DNA of 64,000 nt from NCBI GenBank assembly GCA_054661495.1, contig BAAFSQ010000020.1, positions 1-64,000 of the forward strand, given 5' to 3'. Positions 11,501-23,546 of the stretch are shown here, in pieces. The notes beneath the pieces are model-generated. The model was not told the DNA's origin and searched no databases. It saw nothing but the letters and a program-made list of their open reading frames with translations. Within the stretch, counting starts at the first letter, position 1, and each line of letters opens with the position of its first letter. Position numbers and translations under genes: made by a program. The stretch comes from Zygophlyctis sp. KS116. Lineage: Eukaryota > Chytridiomycota.

Positions 11501-11924
11501 TGCTTGCGGTAATGTAAATGCAGACCGTATCTAAGAATAATTATGTTTAAATTTACTGATAATGCATCATCTGGAGGAATATAATCTGGAGAAGCTGCTA
11601 ATTTATTAACAGACTTATTCTCAATCACAAACAAGTTATTCCTTGATGCTCCGCTTCCAACCAAAATAAATTTAGTATTCTAAGTAACATCAGCCAATAA
11701 CAAATTTACTGGAACTATATCTATCGAAGTTGTCCATTTCATCTGATCCGATAGCTCCAAGTACGTAGTATCTACAGGTTGTTCGTGTCTACCATTATCC
11801 AACCAAGGTACCTTTTCTTAAAGATTAAAGGAATATTCTTTCGCCATTCCTTGCAAGGTCCATCTCTCGACTGATTATTAATCCCCAGTAATGTATTGGA
11901 TGATCGGACAAGTACCGTTGACAT
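8592..11924 (-). CDS. WD40-repeat protein with long helical C-terminus
   Basis: Twelve exons in transcript order: 11924-11804, 11771-11710, 11679-11557, 11530-11351, 11324-11209, 11178-11133, 11099-10866, 10834-10522, 10491-9960, 9932-9495, 9469-8804, 8775-8592. They give 1004 residues in one consistent frame; introns are 25-33 nt. The N-terminal half is a beta-propeller with WD-like blades (e.g. CTGGTDKMISILDTR, STGSTDKSWRAWS). The C-terminal ~500 residues are helical without a family I can name. The last exon (8592-8775) lies beyond an in-frame stop of the preceding open frame and is reached through a 28-nt intron. Two donors are of the weaker GTTG type. Start codons of this and the divergent gene are only 24 bp apart. 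Function unknown; a scaffold role is the general expectation. Confidence 0.8.
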
Positions 11925-11948
11925 TTGTATGGTAAACCCTTCGCGTCA

Positions 11949-12443
11949 ATGTCTCATCGCCACTATGACGATCGACGGGATGATAGGCGGGATGACAGAC
12001 GAGACGATAGAAGGGATGACAGAAGGGATGATCGGAGGGATGATCGAAGATCTAGCATTCCTTACAAGAGATCTGCTGATGACTCTTCTAGCTTTAGACC
12101 GTTAGACTCTGAGAGTAAAAGGAATAAAGTTTTTAGACAAGATCATAGTATTTACTTTATTTTAAACTGTTAGTGGATATTGATCATCAAACAGAAAAAC
12201 CGGTCAACCTGCCTAAACATTTAAAATATTGGTTGGAATCTGACAAGGACATGGTAATGTATTACAAGTAACAAGTAGACTTTCACATCAAAATCTTATG
12301 AACTAGAGTTAGGCTTAGGTGCTCAAATTAGAAAGTTAGAGTTTGATTTATTCTTGGGAGATTTGGAAGTAGAAAAATGGGAGAATCAAATATCAGGGAT
12401 GGAACAAAATTTAAAAGAGATTGATGATTATTCTAGTATATAA
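11949..12443 (+). CDS. Small DDRR-repeat protein, unknown function
   Basis: Exons 11949-12147, 12174-12253 and 12279-12443 (introns 26 and 25 nt) give 147 residues. After a short N-terminus come seven perfect Asp-Asp-Arg-Arg units, then a linker and an acidic, helical C-terminal half (LPKHLKYWLESDKDM, LELGLGAQIRKLEFDLFLG). Alternating acidic/basic RD repeats are typical of RNA-processing proteins, so a nuclear RNA-related role is possible, but I recognise no family. The ATG at 11949 is chosen because it is the first in-frame Met of the repeat frame; it lies 24 bp from the divergent WD40 gene start. Confidence 0.7.
11967..12050 (+). repeat. 12-bp coding tandem repeat (Asp-Asp-Arg-Arg x7)
   Basis: Seven tandem copies of a 12-bp unit encoding DDRR with synonymous variation between copies, inside the small RD-repeat gene. 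The DNA units differ mostly at third positions while the peptide is perfectly periodic, suggesting selection on the protein repeat. Confidence 0.9.
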
Positions 12444-12543
12444 GATATAGGCCCCGTGCCAAATTTAGAATCGTGAAAATTTTCTAAAACAAAAAATTTT
12501 CTTTTCGACAGCAAAAATTTGTTGCTCTGTTGAGAAACTTGAA

Positions 12544-14055
12544 ATGTCCAGGAAACTCTCTAAACAAATAATTGGCCAGTCTTTAATCTCTCCGATCGCT
12601 GCTCCTCCAAAAGCTAGGCAAAGCGCTTGGATGCCCCCTGAAAGAAACATGTGTTCACCTCCAATAACTCCAGTGGAAATATCGGATCGCAGATCTTCAA
12701 TGTCTTCAAATGATTCGGCAGATCCGGTTTTACCTCAGAGCTCAGAAATCTCAAACGAGTATGTCTCTTTAATGTCGGATCAGGTCGTTTATGGGGCGTT
12801 TAGCAATAATAATTTTAGTAATTGGGATCCCATGGATTTACCTCGTGAATTATTACCAAATATACTACAGTTTTTGGATAAAAAGTCACTAGGGGCACTG
12901 GTAACGGTTGATAAGGAATGGGCTCAAATTATTCTTCCGCTTTTGTACTCGCATCATACATTTAAGAAAACTTCAATTAAGCAACTTAAAAATCTAACAA
13001 GACATTTAAGAGTTTATCAAGCTAAAAATAGGATTGTAGATATAGACTATCTCTCTTTTATCAAATCTTTACATTTTAAAGGGATAGTGTAAGTTTTTTT
13101 ATAGTTTAAAAATAGGTTTTCAGACATGGATCGTAGATTTATTTCTTGGAAAGATACTAGTGAATTATTGCTAATTTGTGGACCACTGATACATGGTCTT
13201 AAATTGGTTTTTGATGATATTTCTTTTATCAATATTTCAGACTATAATTGGTTCTCAAATTCATTACATTTTTCTCGATTAAGCTCTTTGGAAGTTTCTT
13301 CCAAGAATGCATCTATCCCGGAAAAAATCTGTATTGAATTGCTCAGGAGATGTGAGTCTCAAAGTTTAGATTCAATTTCATTTACATCTTGTCTTGCCTC
13401 GTTTAGTGGGACTGGTTGGTATCTATTACATGACAAAATTAGTCCTTATCTAAAGGAAATTTCATTAAATCCAAATTTAAAAAATATTGGTTGGGATAAT
13501 GATCAGTTTCAAAAAGGAGTTTTGCATTTAGCCAAAACTTCTGGCTATTTACGAAAAGTGGATTTTTCTGGTCATTCTTTTGGGTTGGAGGATCATACTC
13601 TCTCTATTTTACTGGAGTTGGGATTATATCTAACAGAACTGATTCTACCATGTGGATTAAATGACACTCACTTAATTGCCATAATGTCTTGTACAAATAT
13701 AAGCCGACTTAGGAAATTGGATTTTTCTTGTAAATGTCCTCATGGGAGGTTTACTGATGTGAAGAAAGATGGATGGCCTTGTAGTCGCTTTACTGACAGT
13801 GTTTTAATTGCTTTGATGGAAAAAGCAATGGCTGACAATCATGAATTAAGAAAAGTTGCAGAAGTCAATCGAAAGGGGTATGAAAAGTTGGAAATAGTTT
13901 TGCCAAGATTTCTAATGGAAGTGAAAACAGGAAAGAAAATTCAAACATTGCATTGGGCTGCTCAGTTCCGCGGGTTTATATACGACTTTAAGGATAAGGA
14001 AGCAATATTCTACAAAGGCTTTAGATTATACGCTCCTGGGGCCCGGTTCATTTAA
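12544..14055 (+). CDS. F-box protein
   Basis: Exons 12544-13088 and 13116-14055 over a 27-nt intron give 494 residues. After a disordered, Ser/Pro-rich N-terminus, an F-box lies at about residues 98-130 (DLPRELLPNILQFLDKKSLG, then V-D-K-E-W-A). The rest has leucine-rich, weakly repeated segments (LRKVDFSGHSF, LTELILPCGLND, RLRKLDFSC) suggesting an LRR-like substrate-binding region. It should act as a substrate receptor of an SCF ubiquitin ligase. The substrate cannot be told. The gene converges with the M1 aminopeptidase with 25 bp between stops. Confidence 0.85.
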
Positions 14056-14080
14056 CTAATAACAATTTCAGTTTAAAACT

Positions 14081-17006
14081 TTATTTTTTCTTTAATTCCA
14101 CTAAAAGCCATTCTTGGACATTCTTCTCATTGAGTTCCAACCACTTGGATTTCTGTTTAGCAATTTCTAGCCCTTTTGCAATAGACAGAGGTGACCGAGG
14201 CGGGACAAAGAAATCAGGATCAGATCTATCGATGAACAGCGATTCTGCTTCTTTAATGAGAATTGGCTGAATAAATCTGGAGACTATTCTCTCCAACATA
14301 TCGTTAAAACGAGTAAAGTCATTGCTCCCCCAAAAGTCGATGAGCGCATTCCAATGCGATCTCAGCCAATTCCAAGTGAAAAGATGGCCTAATGGTGAGT
14401 AAGAGGCTACAGACGTGATCAATCTATGATCAAAAATAAATTTAAAAATACCCCAAAATATCTTGCTTTCTAACTTTTCCAGAAAGTGCAAAGTTCAGTA
14501 ATCTAATCTGCAAATACGGACGATTAGTACAAGCCAAAGATGCAGCCAGGCGATTCTTTTCGGCAGCAAATGTACTCTCAGAATAGCGATCCATCAACCA
14601 GTCAAAATCATCTAAAAATTTAAAATAATTCAATCACCATCGTTGCCCCAGATGGCAGCCGCTTCATAAATCACTCCGATGTTATCTAATGAAATTTCTG
14701 GATCAGTATTCCCAGCCTTCAAAATCTGGAATTTACCCAGAGCATATTTTACTGCGTCTTCATCATGAAAGGAAATTGCCAAGCTTAACACTCTAGCGCG
14801 CACTAATGAGCGAATATGTTGAAGTTTTGACTTTTCATCCCGATCTACCCATCCCAAATTAAGGTGTAATTTTTTTAGCAGCTTCGAATAATACTGAGTA
14901 AAGTGCCCATATGATTCAGAAAGCGCCAAAATGGACTCAAATGCGTTCATTTCAGAGAGAGCAGTAAACCAAACTATTGAATCAGATTCGTTGACCAAAA
15001 ATCTAGTCAAATTCAAAACAACAGACACATCATCAATTCTTCCCGACCAACTTAATGTAAACACATCATTCAATAAGCCAGCACGATCATTAGGAGAGAT
15101 TGCCCTAAAATCGTCCTGAAGTGCTTGAGAGAGAATTTGGTATGTTTCTAACGGATACTGTACTCTATAAACACCTGAGCGCCCGAAATTTCCCAATATA
15201 AAGCTTGAATTCATCAATGGAATATCTACAGAACCAGGACTGTCCAGAATTTTAATTTTTAAATCTGACTTTTCAATCTTTCCGTTTTTAAAGATGCATT
15301 CCGAATACGCAAAAGGAATCACCCATGATTGTTTGGCGACTTGAAGTGGGCAATTACTTGCCTTGGCATATTTCTCTAAATCTTTTTGGTCGACATTTGA
15401 AGAAAAATAAAATCTTTCCTGTGATACTTTGGAACCATCAACTATAACTATAGGATATCCAGGCTGGTCCGTCCAAGTAGACATAAGTCTCCCTACAGAT
15501 ATATTTGATGTTGATAAAGCTTCCCATAATTCCCTCGTTTCAGCGTTTGAATACGCATGAGACATTAAATACTTTTGCAAAGAAGAAAAAAAATGATTTT
15601 TATCTTCAAAAGTATCTACCCAAGCTTCCAACATTCTATAGTATTACTTGATAAAAATAAAACCTTAAAATAGCAGCTCCCTTTCCATAACTAATGTCGT
15701 CAAAAATTTCTCTAATTTCTACTGGATCAGAAACGTTCAAGGCAATGGAATGAGTAAAAGATGATTGATCTGCACGCATAGCTCTCACCAATTCGGTAAA
15801 TACAAACTGCTCCGACATAAACCAGTCAGGCTCTGCAGCTTCTGTGCCTTTATATTCCATAAACTCTGCAAATCCTTCATTAAGCCATAAATCTGACCAC
15901 CATTTCATAGTCACTAAATTTCCAAACCATTGATGAGCAAGTTCATGTGCAATAACCTCTGCAACACGTTGCTTATCTTTTGAAGAAGATTTTTCCTTAT
16001 CATATAGTAAAGCAGTATCTCTATATGTAATCAATCCCCAATTTTCCATAGCTCCTTCAGCAAAATCTGGTATAGCAATTAAATCACTCTAAAATTAAAT
16101 TATAGTTTAAACCTTTTCTAAAGGATAATCAATTCCAAATTTTTTCTCGTAATACTCCAATACAGAAATTGCAACTTGTAAACCATATTCTCCTTGATGT
16201 AATTTTGTAGGTTGAGTCCAAACAGACACATTTGTACCTAATTTTTCTAAAAAATAAAATATACCTCGACTTGTTGTCCCATGAATCCCTTTAAAATCAC
16301 TTACAATAAACGCAATCAAATAAGTAGACATTTTCTTGGTCTGATAAAAACTAGTCTTTATATAACCATTTTCAATTTCTTTTAATCTTATTGGCATATT
16401 TGACAATGCATGAAACCCATCTTGAACAAACATTGTTATATTAAAAGTAGCCTTTAATCCAGGTTCATCAAAACAAGGAAAAGCTCTTCTAGCATCTGTT
16501 GGTTCAAACTGACTTGTAGCAATATAATAAGAAGAATTTCCTGAATGAACTTTAGCTCTATAATATCCTCTTAAAGAGTCTGAAAGAAGACCTTTAAACC
16601 TTATATAAAGAGAAGCCAATCCAATTTCCAATTCCTTTTCAAGATAAACCACCACATATTCCCTCTTCTTATTTACTATTGGCAGATATTCCTTTCCTTG
16701 AAAAAAAACCTGTAAATCCAATAACCCAACAGCATGAAAAACAATAAGGTTTGTTGGTCGAGTCACCTCTAGACTTATCCGAACAGACCCATTATAAGTG
16801 TATAAATCCAGTCTAGTAGTAATATTCAAATCATAATGGAGCGGAATAACCCAATCCGGAAGCCTTAAATCATTATAAACTGGCCAAAGAGAAGGAATTA
16901 TTTTTGCATCATTCCCAGTGAGATCATGCGTCTGATCGCAAAGAATACCAAAACACGAGGCCAAAACTCGAGCCAATTGAGCGCATAGCAACAAACTCTT
17001 GATCAT
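14081..17006 (-). CDS. M1-family zinc aminopeptidase
   Basis: Five exons (17006-16113, 16088-15664, 15635-14638, 14611-14452, 14423-14081; introns 24-28 nt) give 939 residues, normal for M1. The N-terminus is hydrophobic ([21 protein letters not shown]) and looks like a signal peptide or anchor, so the enzyme is probably secretory or surface-bound; many N-x-S/T sequons agree. The substrate-anchoring GAMEN (310-314) spans just after an exon junction. The zinc site HELAH (346-350) with NEGFAEF (Glu369) is complete, followed by the M1 mid-domain and an ERAP1-like helical C-terminal domain. It should remove N-terminal residues from peptides. Confidence 0.95.
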
Positions 17007-17102
17007 TTTAGACTTTTTAGCGTTTAACTAATTGAGTTAATATACTTTTTAATACCTGCCAAACAAGATACAGTAGAGTAGGCTAATTGCTAAGGTGAGA
17101 AA

Positions 17103-19965
17103 ATGTCCAATAGCAAGCGAGAGGCCTCTGCTTCTCCTTTGGAGTCCAATGGATTTGCACCACACATCCCATCTAATCAGACTCTAGAATTTAGTCCGAA
17201 CCCACTTCGTTATGCCGAACCAACTCAAGATCTTGTAAATTTAAAGTTGTCGAATACTCTTGCCAAGGGACTATGCAATCTTGGAAATACTTGTTTTATG
17301 AATTCTGCGCTGCAATGTCTATCTCATACAATGCCATTAACTCTATATTTTCTAAAATGTAAATGGAAGAATGACTTAAATTATGATAATCCTCTCGGAT
17401 CCGGTGATGCTCAATTGGCAAAGGCTTATTGTGCTCTGATTGAAAGACTGTGGGATTCTAGTCAAGTTTCAAGTGTCTCGCCAAGAGATTTTAAATTCAA
17501 AATTGGGAATTTTAATTCATTATTTAAAGGTTATTCTCAACAAGATAGTCAGGAGTTATTACAGTCATTGTTGGATGGGTTACATGAAGATTTAAATAGG
17601 ATTCTAAAAAAACCATTTATAGAAATTCCAGATATGGATCATTTGTCACTACAAGAAATGGCTACTAAATCTTGGGAAATTTATTCTAAAAGAAATGATT
17701 CTATTATTGTAGATTTGTTTCAAGGTCAATACAAGTCTAGAGTAGAATGTTTAAAATGTGGGAAATCTTCATTGAAATTTGATCCTTACATGTTTATTTC
17801 TTGTCCTATACCAGGTGCATCAAAGACTATAATTACTGTAATTGTTTTACCTTTTGGGCAATCATTAACAAATTTAGAAATGGGTAAATTTATTTTGGAT
17901 TTTTTAAATTCAAGGTTTAGAATCAAGTCAAAAAGTTTCTCTAGTACTTAATAAAGATGGGTCTATAGAGTCTTTGGTTAATAGTTTGGCAGAGAAATTA
18001 AAATGGGATTTGAAATTACCGTGTTTACCAATAGTTTTTGAAGTTTTTGATTCAAAAATTTACAAATTCTTTAGGTATTCAGATCCAATCTCTATTTTTA
18101 GTAAAGGGGATATGATTTGTGTTTTTTCTCCAGATTATGGGGATCCTGCTCTAAAGATTTTGGATTGGCAGTCTAGTAACTCTTTGGATCTTTTGTTTTC
18201 TAATTTTACTACTGATTTAAATGTGGCATTCTCTCCTTATGAGGAATCAGTAAGAATTCCAGTTTATTTCTCTTCGAGTGATCAGGATTTTACTCATTCT
18301 TTTGGATCTCTTTTTGGATTGCCGTCTTCATTATGTCTTCCAAAAACAGTAACAATCAGAATTCCAGAAATGATTGCAAAAGCGTGTAATGAGGATCAAC
18401 TAGCTCTGGAATGTTTAAGAATTTTAGGACTATATGTATATCGTCATTTGCTACTTAATATGATAAAGTACTTTAAGCCTTTATTCCCGACTAAAGAACA
18501 CCCTTCTGCTTTGGACTTTATTGAATTTATAAAGGAAAATGATGTTCCCTGGAGTACATTTAAGGATGTATTGAAAATTACATTGATTGAAGGATCTGAC
18601 CGCTCACAGGATTCAGACTCGTTTTATTCTAGGGAATTTTTAAGTCCGTATAATGGGACTCAAAAGCTGATTTATCCCGTAGACGCTGTTGATATATCTC
18701 AGGATACAGAGTCTGCAAAGTCTGAAAACTTATCAAGTTTAACTCTGGGAAGCACAAATCTTCTTGAGGATTCGCCAGTCGAATTTCGTTATTTTACATT
18801 TAATGCTTCGGGATTAAAGTTATTAATGGTACAATGGAAGGCTGAAGAAGCTCAAAACTTTTTTGGAAAAGAAAGTATATCAAAATCAGTCTCTTATGAG
18901 TTTCAAAAAAGTGTTTTTGCGGTACCATTTTTTGAATTTAATTTTTAGCCAACGGAGCATCCTTCAAATAAATCTGTGATTGCTGAATTTGAAGCAGAAA
19001 AGAGATCAAATAAGAAGATAACTCTGGAAGACTGCATAAAGGAATATAGTCGCGAAGAGACTTTAGGAGAACAAGATACTTGGTATTGTCCTTCTTGCAA
19101 GGATCATCAGAGAATAAAGAAAAAAATTGATATATGGAGTGTTCCAAATGTATGAAAAACCTCATTTAATATCTTAGATTCTTGTATTTCATTTAAAGCG
19201 ATTTTCAAATACGGGTAGATTTTCATTGATGGGTGATAAGATTGATGCTTTTGTGGACGCTCCCCTTCAAGGACTGGACCTTAGTGGCGTCGTGAAGGGG
19301 CCCATTCAATCTAAAGATGAATTGATTTTTGATTTGTACGCTATATCGAATCATTTCGGTGGAGTAGGCGGTGGTCATTGTAATTCCTATTAGAATTAAC
19401 AGTTATAGACACAGCGTATGCAAAAAATCCTTTGGATAAAGAATGGTATTGTTTGGATGATAGTTATGCCAGTAAGACATCTGAAAATTCTGTAATGGTA
19501 ATCCTTTTTATTTGATTATTCCAGACAAAAGCGGCTTACTTACTTTTTTATGCGCGTCGTAAAACTGCAATTGACGATTCCGAAATTAAGAGAGTCATCA
19601 CCTCTTTTGAACCTAGCTTTTCGGCAGACACTGTTAATCCATTAGCATCTGGTAATACCCCTAATCTATCGAACTTGGACGTATCGTACTCAAGCTCTTC
19701 TTCGGCTGATTCAGCTCGTACAGCTCCTATCCCAATTGGACCAAATTTAGCTAAATTTGAAAATACTGTTCCACCACCCCCACCATACCCTGGAACTCTT
19801 TTGGATCATTTTTCATCAAAAGATGAACCAACTGATATCTTGATGGATCGTAGAAATTCGTTCAGTTCGCTTGAAAACTTTTCGGGCGATCAAGATCTGG
19901 AGACTTCAAATGATAATAATACCAACAATGAACCACTCTGGTTTCATGGAAATATAGACCCTTAA
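17103..19965 (+). CDS. Ubiquitin carboxyl-terminal hydrolase (UBP12/USP4-15-like)
   Basis: Six exons (17103-17883, 17915-18921, 18949-19149, 19178-19379, 19409-19497, 19525-19965; introns 27-31 nt) give 906 residues. The Cys box GLCNLGNTCFMNSALQC has catalytic Cys64. Zinc-binding CLKCG and CPSC pairs flank a large insert (about residues 260-600), as in the USP4/11/15 and Ubp12 group. The His box GGHYTAYAKN (His730) is created by splicing of exons 4 and 5, and SYASKTSENSVMTKAAYLLFYARR-type ending completes the fold. The tail is Ser/Pro-rich. No DUSP domain is visible at the short N-terminus, unlike human USP4/15. It should cleave ubiquitin from proteins; substrates unknown. Confidence 0.95.
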
Positions 19966-20007
19966 GTATTACATTTATTTTCGATCATTTGAAAATCCAG
20001 ATTTCCA

Positions 20008-21380
20008 TCATCTTAAAAGGATTTCATTAGACTCATCCACTGGAGATTTCTTATTGGTATCAAGCCTATCCATGCGAATCTCATCCAATTCTACACTTCT
20101 TTGCCAAACTGAATACTCAAGAGTAGTATTTCCCATACTTTTGGAAAGAAGTCTGAGATTACAAAAATTGAAATTACCTTGCTATTTCTAAGCGTCGAAT
20201 AAGATCTTGTCCAACAAGTTTTCTCCCTTTTGAGACACTAGAAAACTCAAATACAATCCTCTTTGCAATATCTTCTGGAACATGATAACTAGAGTTTGAA
20301 GCCACGTTCAGATACGCTCTAAGCTCATCAAAATCATCTACAGAATCTTCAATCACAACTTTCTCCTCTGATTGACTAGGAATAACCGGCACCACACAAT
20401 CAACTGATAACAATGTTTTCCCTTCACTTAATACTAAAAACTTTAAATCAATTGGCATTTCCATTGCACTTTCTTGACCTAAAATAAATGGTAAAATAGC
20501 ATTCTGCAAAACATTTCGCAAATTAGATAGATTTACCAAGCCTAAAATTACTTTTTCCTGGATACCTCTTTCTTGCAACGTCCCTACCTCCATCCCCGTC
20601 TCGTCTAAAATTACAAGAGTAGAATCACAAACTTGTAAAACCCCAGGTTTTAAACAACCTTGAACCATTTCTGGTAAAAACTGATAAACATTATTCAAAT
20701 TATCCAATGTAAGATTTAAATCTAAAACCAGAGGATATAATTTGACTAGAATTTCCTTTATCCTAGAAACTTTATCTTTAGACAAATTAGAAAGATTTAG
20801 TGGCATATATCCTGATATTTGCTCTAAACTCCTTCCTTCACTAACTGTTTAATTTAGAAATGTACATTCTTGATAAAACATGAATCATTAAAAATTCTGC
20901 AGCTATTTCATCTCCCAACAAGACATTTCCTAAAACCTTTAACAACTTTTGTCTCGAATCCTTTAATACACAACCTTGTTTTAAGCTATTTGTAACCAAA
21001 TCCTTTTGATTTAAAATATTAAATTCCTTTATATAAACTACAGGAATCCCTGACCATTCATTGTATAGAGAATCCAACATATCGAGAGCATTTACGATTT
21101 CAGAATCTTCCTGATCATTATTTACTTTTACATTTTCCAATTCACCGGAAACCTTTAATAGAGTGCCGACTTTAAATTCAACATCTCCCTTTAGAAGCAC
21201 TTGTTTGAGCTTCATTTCCCCATCAATGGCGGTTATCCAATCAGCAAGTCCAGGGACAGGAACGGCCAGACATGTATTAATTTGAGTGATCTCATCTCCG
21301 TTTTTTAGAAACTCTATCGGACAAGAGTTGTCTTGAACCTAATGTTTATAATAGCTAATTACCATGCATAGCAACTCCAT
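20008..21380 (-). CDS. MCMBP: MCM complex-binding protein (MCMBP homologue)
   Basis: Exons 21380-21363, 21338-20866, 20840-20178 and 20152-20008 (introns 24, 25 and 25 nt) give 432 residues. The sequence matches MCMBP: CMVQDN near the start, VVYIKEFN, an AAA-like core with LLGDEIAAEFLMIHVLSR, LNLSNL, LQVCDSTLVILDETGMEVG, and the end segment ARLLSKSMGNTTLE followed by W-x-x-x-x-E-L. MCMBP binds MCM2-7 and promotes its unloading and assembly. The start at 21380 makes the protein begin right at the CMVQD segment, about 80 residues shorter at the N-terminus than animal MCMBP; no upstream in-frame Met exists before a stop. The final exon (20008-20152) is reached only through splicing. Confidence 0.9.
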
Positions 21381-21425
21381 AATCTCTTGGCTAAAGTCTT
21401 GACGGCCTGACCCTGTCCGAAACAA

Positions 21426-23468
21426 ATGCGCAATCAGCCAGACAATTTAGACAAGCGAATGCTGGATCCCAATGAGGCCGCCGCTCTACTTGGCTGCACG
21501 GGGAATACAGAGTCTTTTGCAAGCAGATCTAGAAATCAAGACTTTCATTTACTTTTTCCTGATATTTCTCCTGCTGAACTATTATGTGATGATTTCTCTT
21601 GCGGTAGGATTTGGAATTTTATTCATATTAAGCATGGCAGAGAGAAGTATTGTTGCAAGGGAGATTGTATTTAACTCAAAGACACTTTTACTTTTATTCA
21701 AAAATACTATGGGTTTACAGGGTATCATTGAAATTAAACTTAATATTATAGCTAGTTATTCCTCTGAAAGAGATTCATTCTATAGAAAAAAGAAATGATT
21801 CAGTCTCGGGCATATTTCCAAATTCGATAACTATAAAGACTGAAAAGGAAGAGGTAATAAAAGATTTTATTTACAATTATAGTATTTCTTTGCTAGTTTT
21901 GTTACAAGGGAATTGACTTTTGTTTTTTTAATGAGATTATGGAAAAATATATCAAGGCATCAGACTATACCAATGAAAAAATTAAATTATACGATGCAAG
22001 AGGAGGATTCAGATGAAGAATTGCCAGAAGTTTCTTTAGATACGTTAAAAAGAGGTTCATTTGGGCTTTTAGAGTCGGAGAGTACAGAATCAATTGAAAT
22101 TTTAAACTCTTTGCAAACTGAATTGTCTCAAGATAATTCTATTCAACTTTCTCGACATTTATCATGTAAATCAGACTCTAATTCTATTCCTATTCCTCAA
22201 AAACCTGTTAATCTTTCTAGGAATGAGAGCACAAGATCAGCCCCGGAAGCGAGAACCACGTCATTCTCTAGGAAATATACAAATCAAGGTCAATCGCTTG
22301 AAATGATAGAGTCAAGGGGTTTTAACTCTAAAGATTTATTCTCAAAAGATAGAGAAGAGCCCTTGGGACTGAAATATTTGGCTAGTGAGCTGGAATTACC
22401 AGCACTGAGAACTGGAGAAAGTAGAGACAATCATCAAATTGTTCATAAAAAACATATCATACAGCAGCCAGTTATTGATGGGGCAGATTCTCTAGTGGTG
22501 TCAACTCCAATGATTTCATTTTCACCTATATCATGTGATTGTAACGTTGATTTGACAAAATACAAAATATTAGTAGATCATTCCTTTAAAACACCTGTAG
22601 AAAATTTATGGAAAATACTCTTTGGATCGGTTTTTTCATCAGATGGATTTATGAAAAAGTTTTGGGCGGATTTGGGTTATAAAGGAATAACAGCGTTTGC
22701 ATGGGAGCCAAATTCTTCTTGCCCAGATATTAATGCAAGAGTAAATGAGAATATGCTTCTTGAAGATATGCGGATTGGATATGTTCAAAAATTGGAATAT
22801 TTAGTACCTTCCACCAACCCAATTGGACCAAAAGAAATTCATACCTTTGTAAAAAATCAAGTCATTTCTAAAGACATTAATAATCCTACTATATGTATTC
22901 TGCAAATATCAACCACTCCATTTATTACATCTGGTGATTGTTTTGAAGTTCAAATGAGAACCTGTCTTACGCATGATGGATATGGTAGATCTAAACTACG
23001 AGTTGCTGTTCAAGTCGTTTTCATTAAGAGTACATGGATTAGAAGTAAGTCTATAATTGTATTGAATATTTAGTGATTATTGACAAAGCCGCCACAGATG
23101 CATTATCTAGCTATTTTCAAAAACTTGTCAAGGGATTAGAGTCCCATTTCATTACAGTATCTCTTCCTCTTGAAATACCCAAAACATTAAAAGAAGCTAG
23201 TGAAATACCAACACTACCATTTGTACATCATCCTCTAGAAAATGAATTAAATGCTTTAAAAGAACAAGAAAAAACTCTTGGCAAACAATCCGTAATTGAT
23301 TTACAGATTTGGTCAAAATTATCCTCTATTGATATGAATTTGCTAATGATTGCTACCTTGTTATATATGTCTTATTGGCTTTTTGTAATGAATTCAGAAA
23401 TCATCTTGTTAAAGCAACAATTACAAGTCCTTTTAGAATCAGTAAATAAGTTGAAACTTGAAAAATGA
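21426..23468 (+). CDS. GRAM-VASt sterol-transfer protein (Lam/Ltc/GRAMD1 family)
   Basis: Five exons (21426-21603, 21633-21721, 21752-21853, 21883-23044, 23074-23468; introns 29-30 nt) give 641 residues. The GRAM domain is assembled from the first four exons: NQDFHLLFPDISPAELLCDD, FSCAWQREVLLQGRLYLT, FYFYSKILWVYR, and IPLKEIHSIEK. A disordered Ser-rich linker follows. The VASt (StART-like) domain starts around residue 330 with DHSFKTPVENLWKILFGS and continues through GYGRSKLRV. A single TM helix near the end (NLLMIATLLYMSYWLFVM) anchors it in the ER. Family members move sterol at ER-plasma membrane contacts. Its start codon is 45 bp from the divergent MCMBP gene. Confidence 0.93.
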
Positions 23469-23546
23469 TTTATTTTAAAGAAATATTACAAAAGAATATC
23501 ATAAAAGACACCAATATCTAGCATCTTTGCAATTTGTACATTATAA

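Noticed and set aside
11804-11830. Apparent frameshift at the 5' end of the WD40-helical gene
   Set aside because: A 32-nt intron at 11772-11803 (GTTGG donor, GTAG end) joins the frames cleanly and gives a 1004-residue protein.
12465-12650. 61-aa minus-strand frame opposite the F-box gene start
   Set aside because: No homology visible, and it overlaps the F-box protein's N-terminal coding region.
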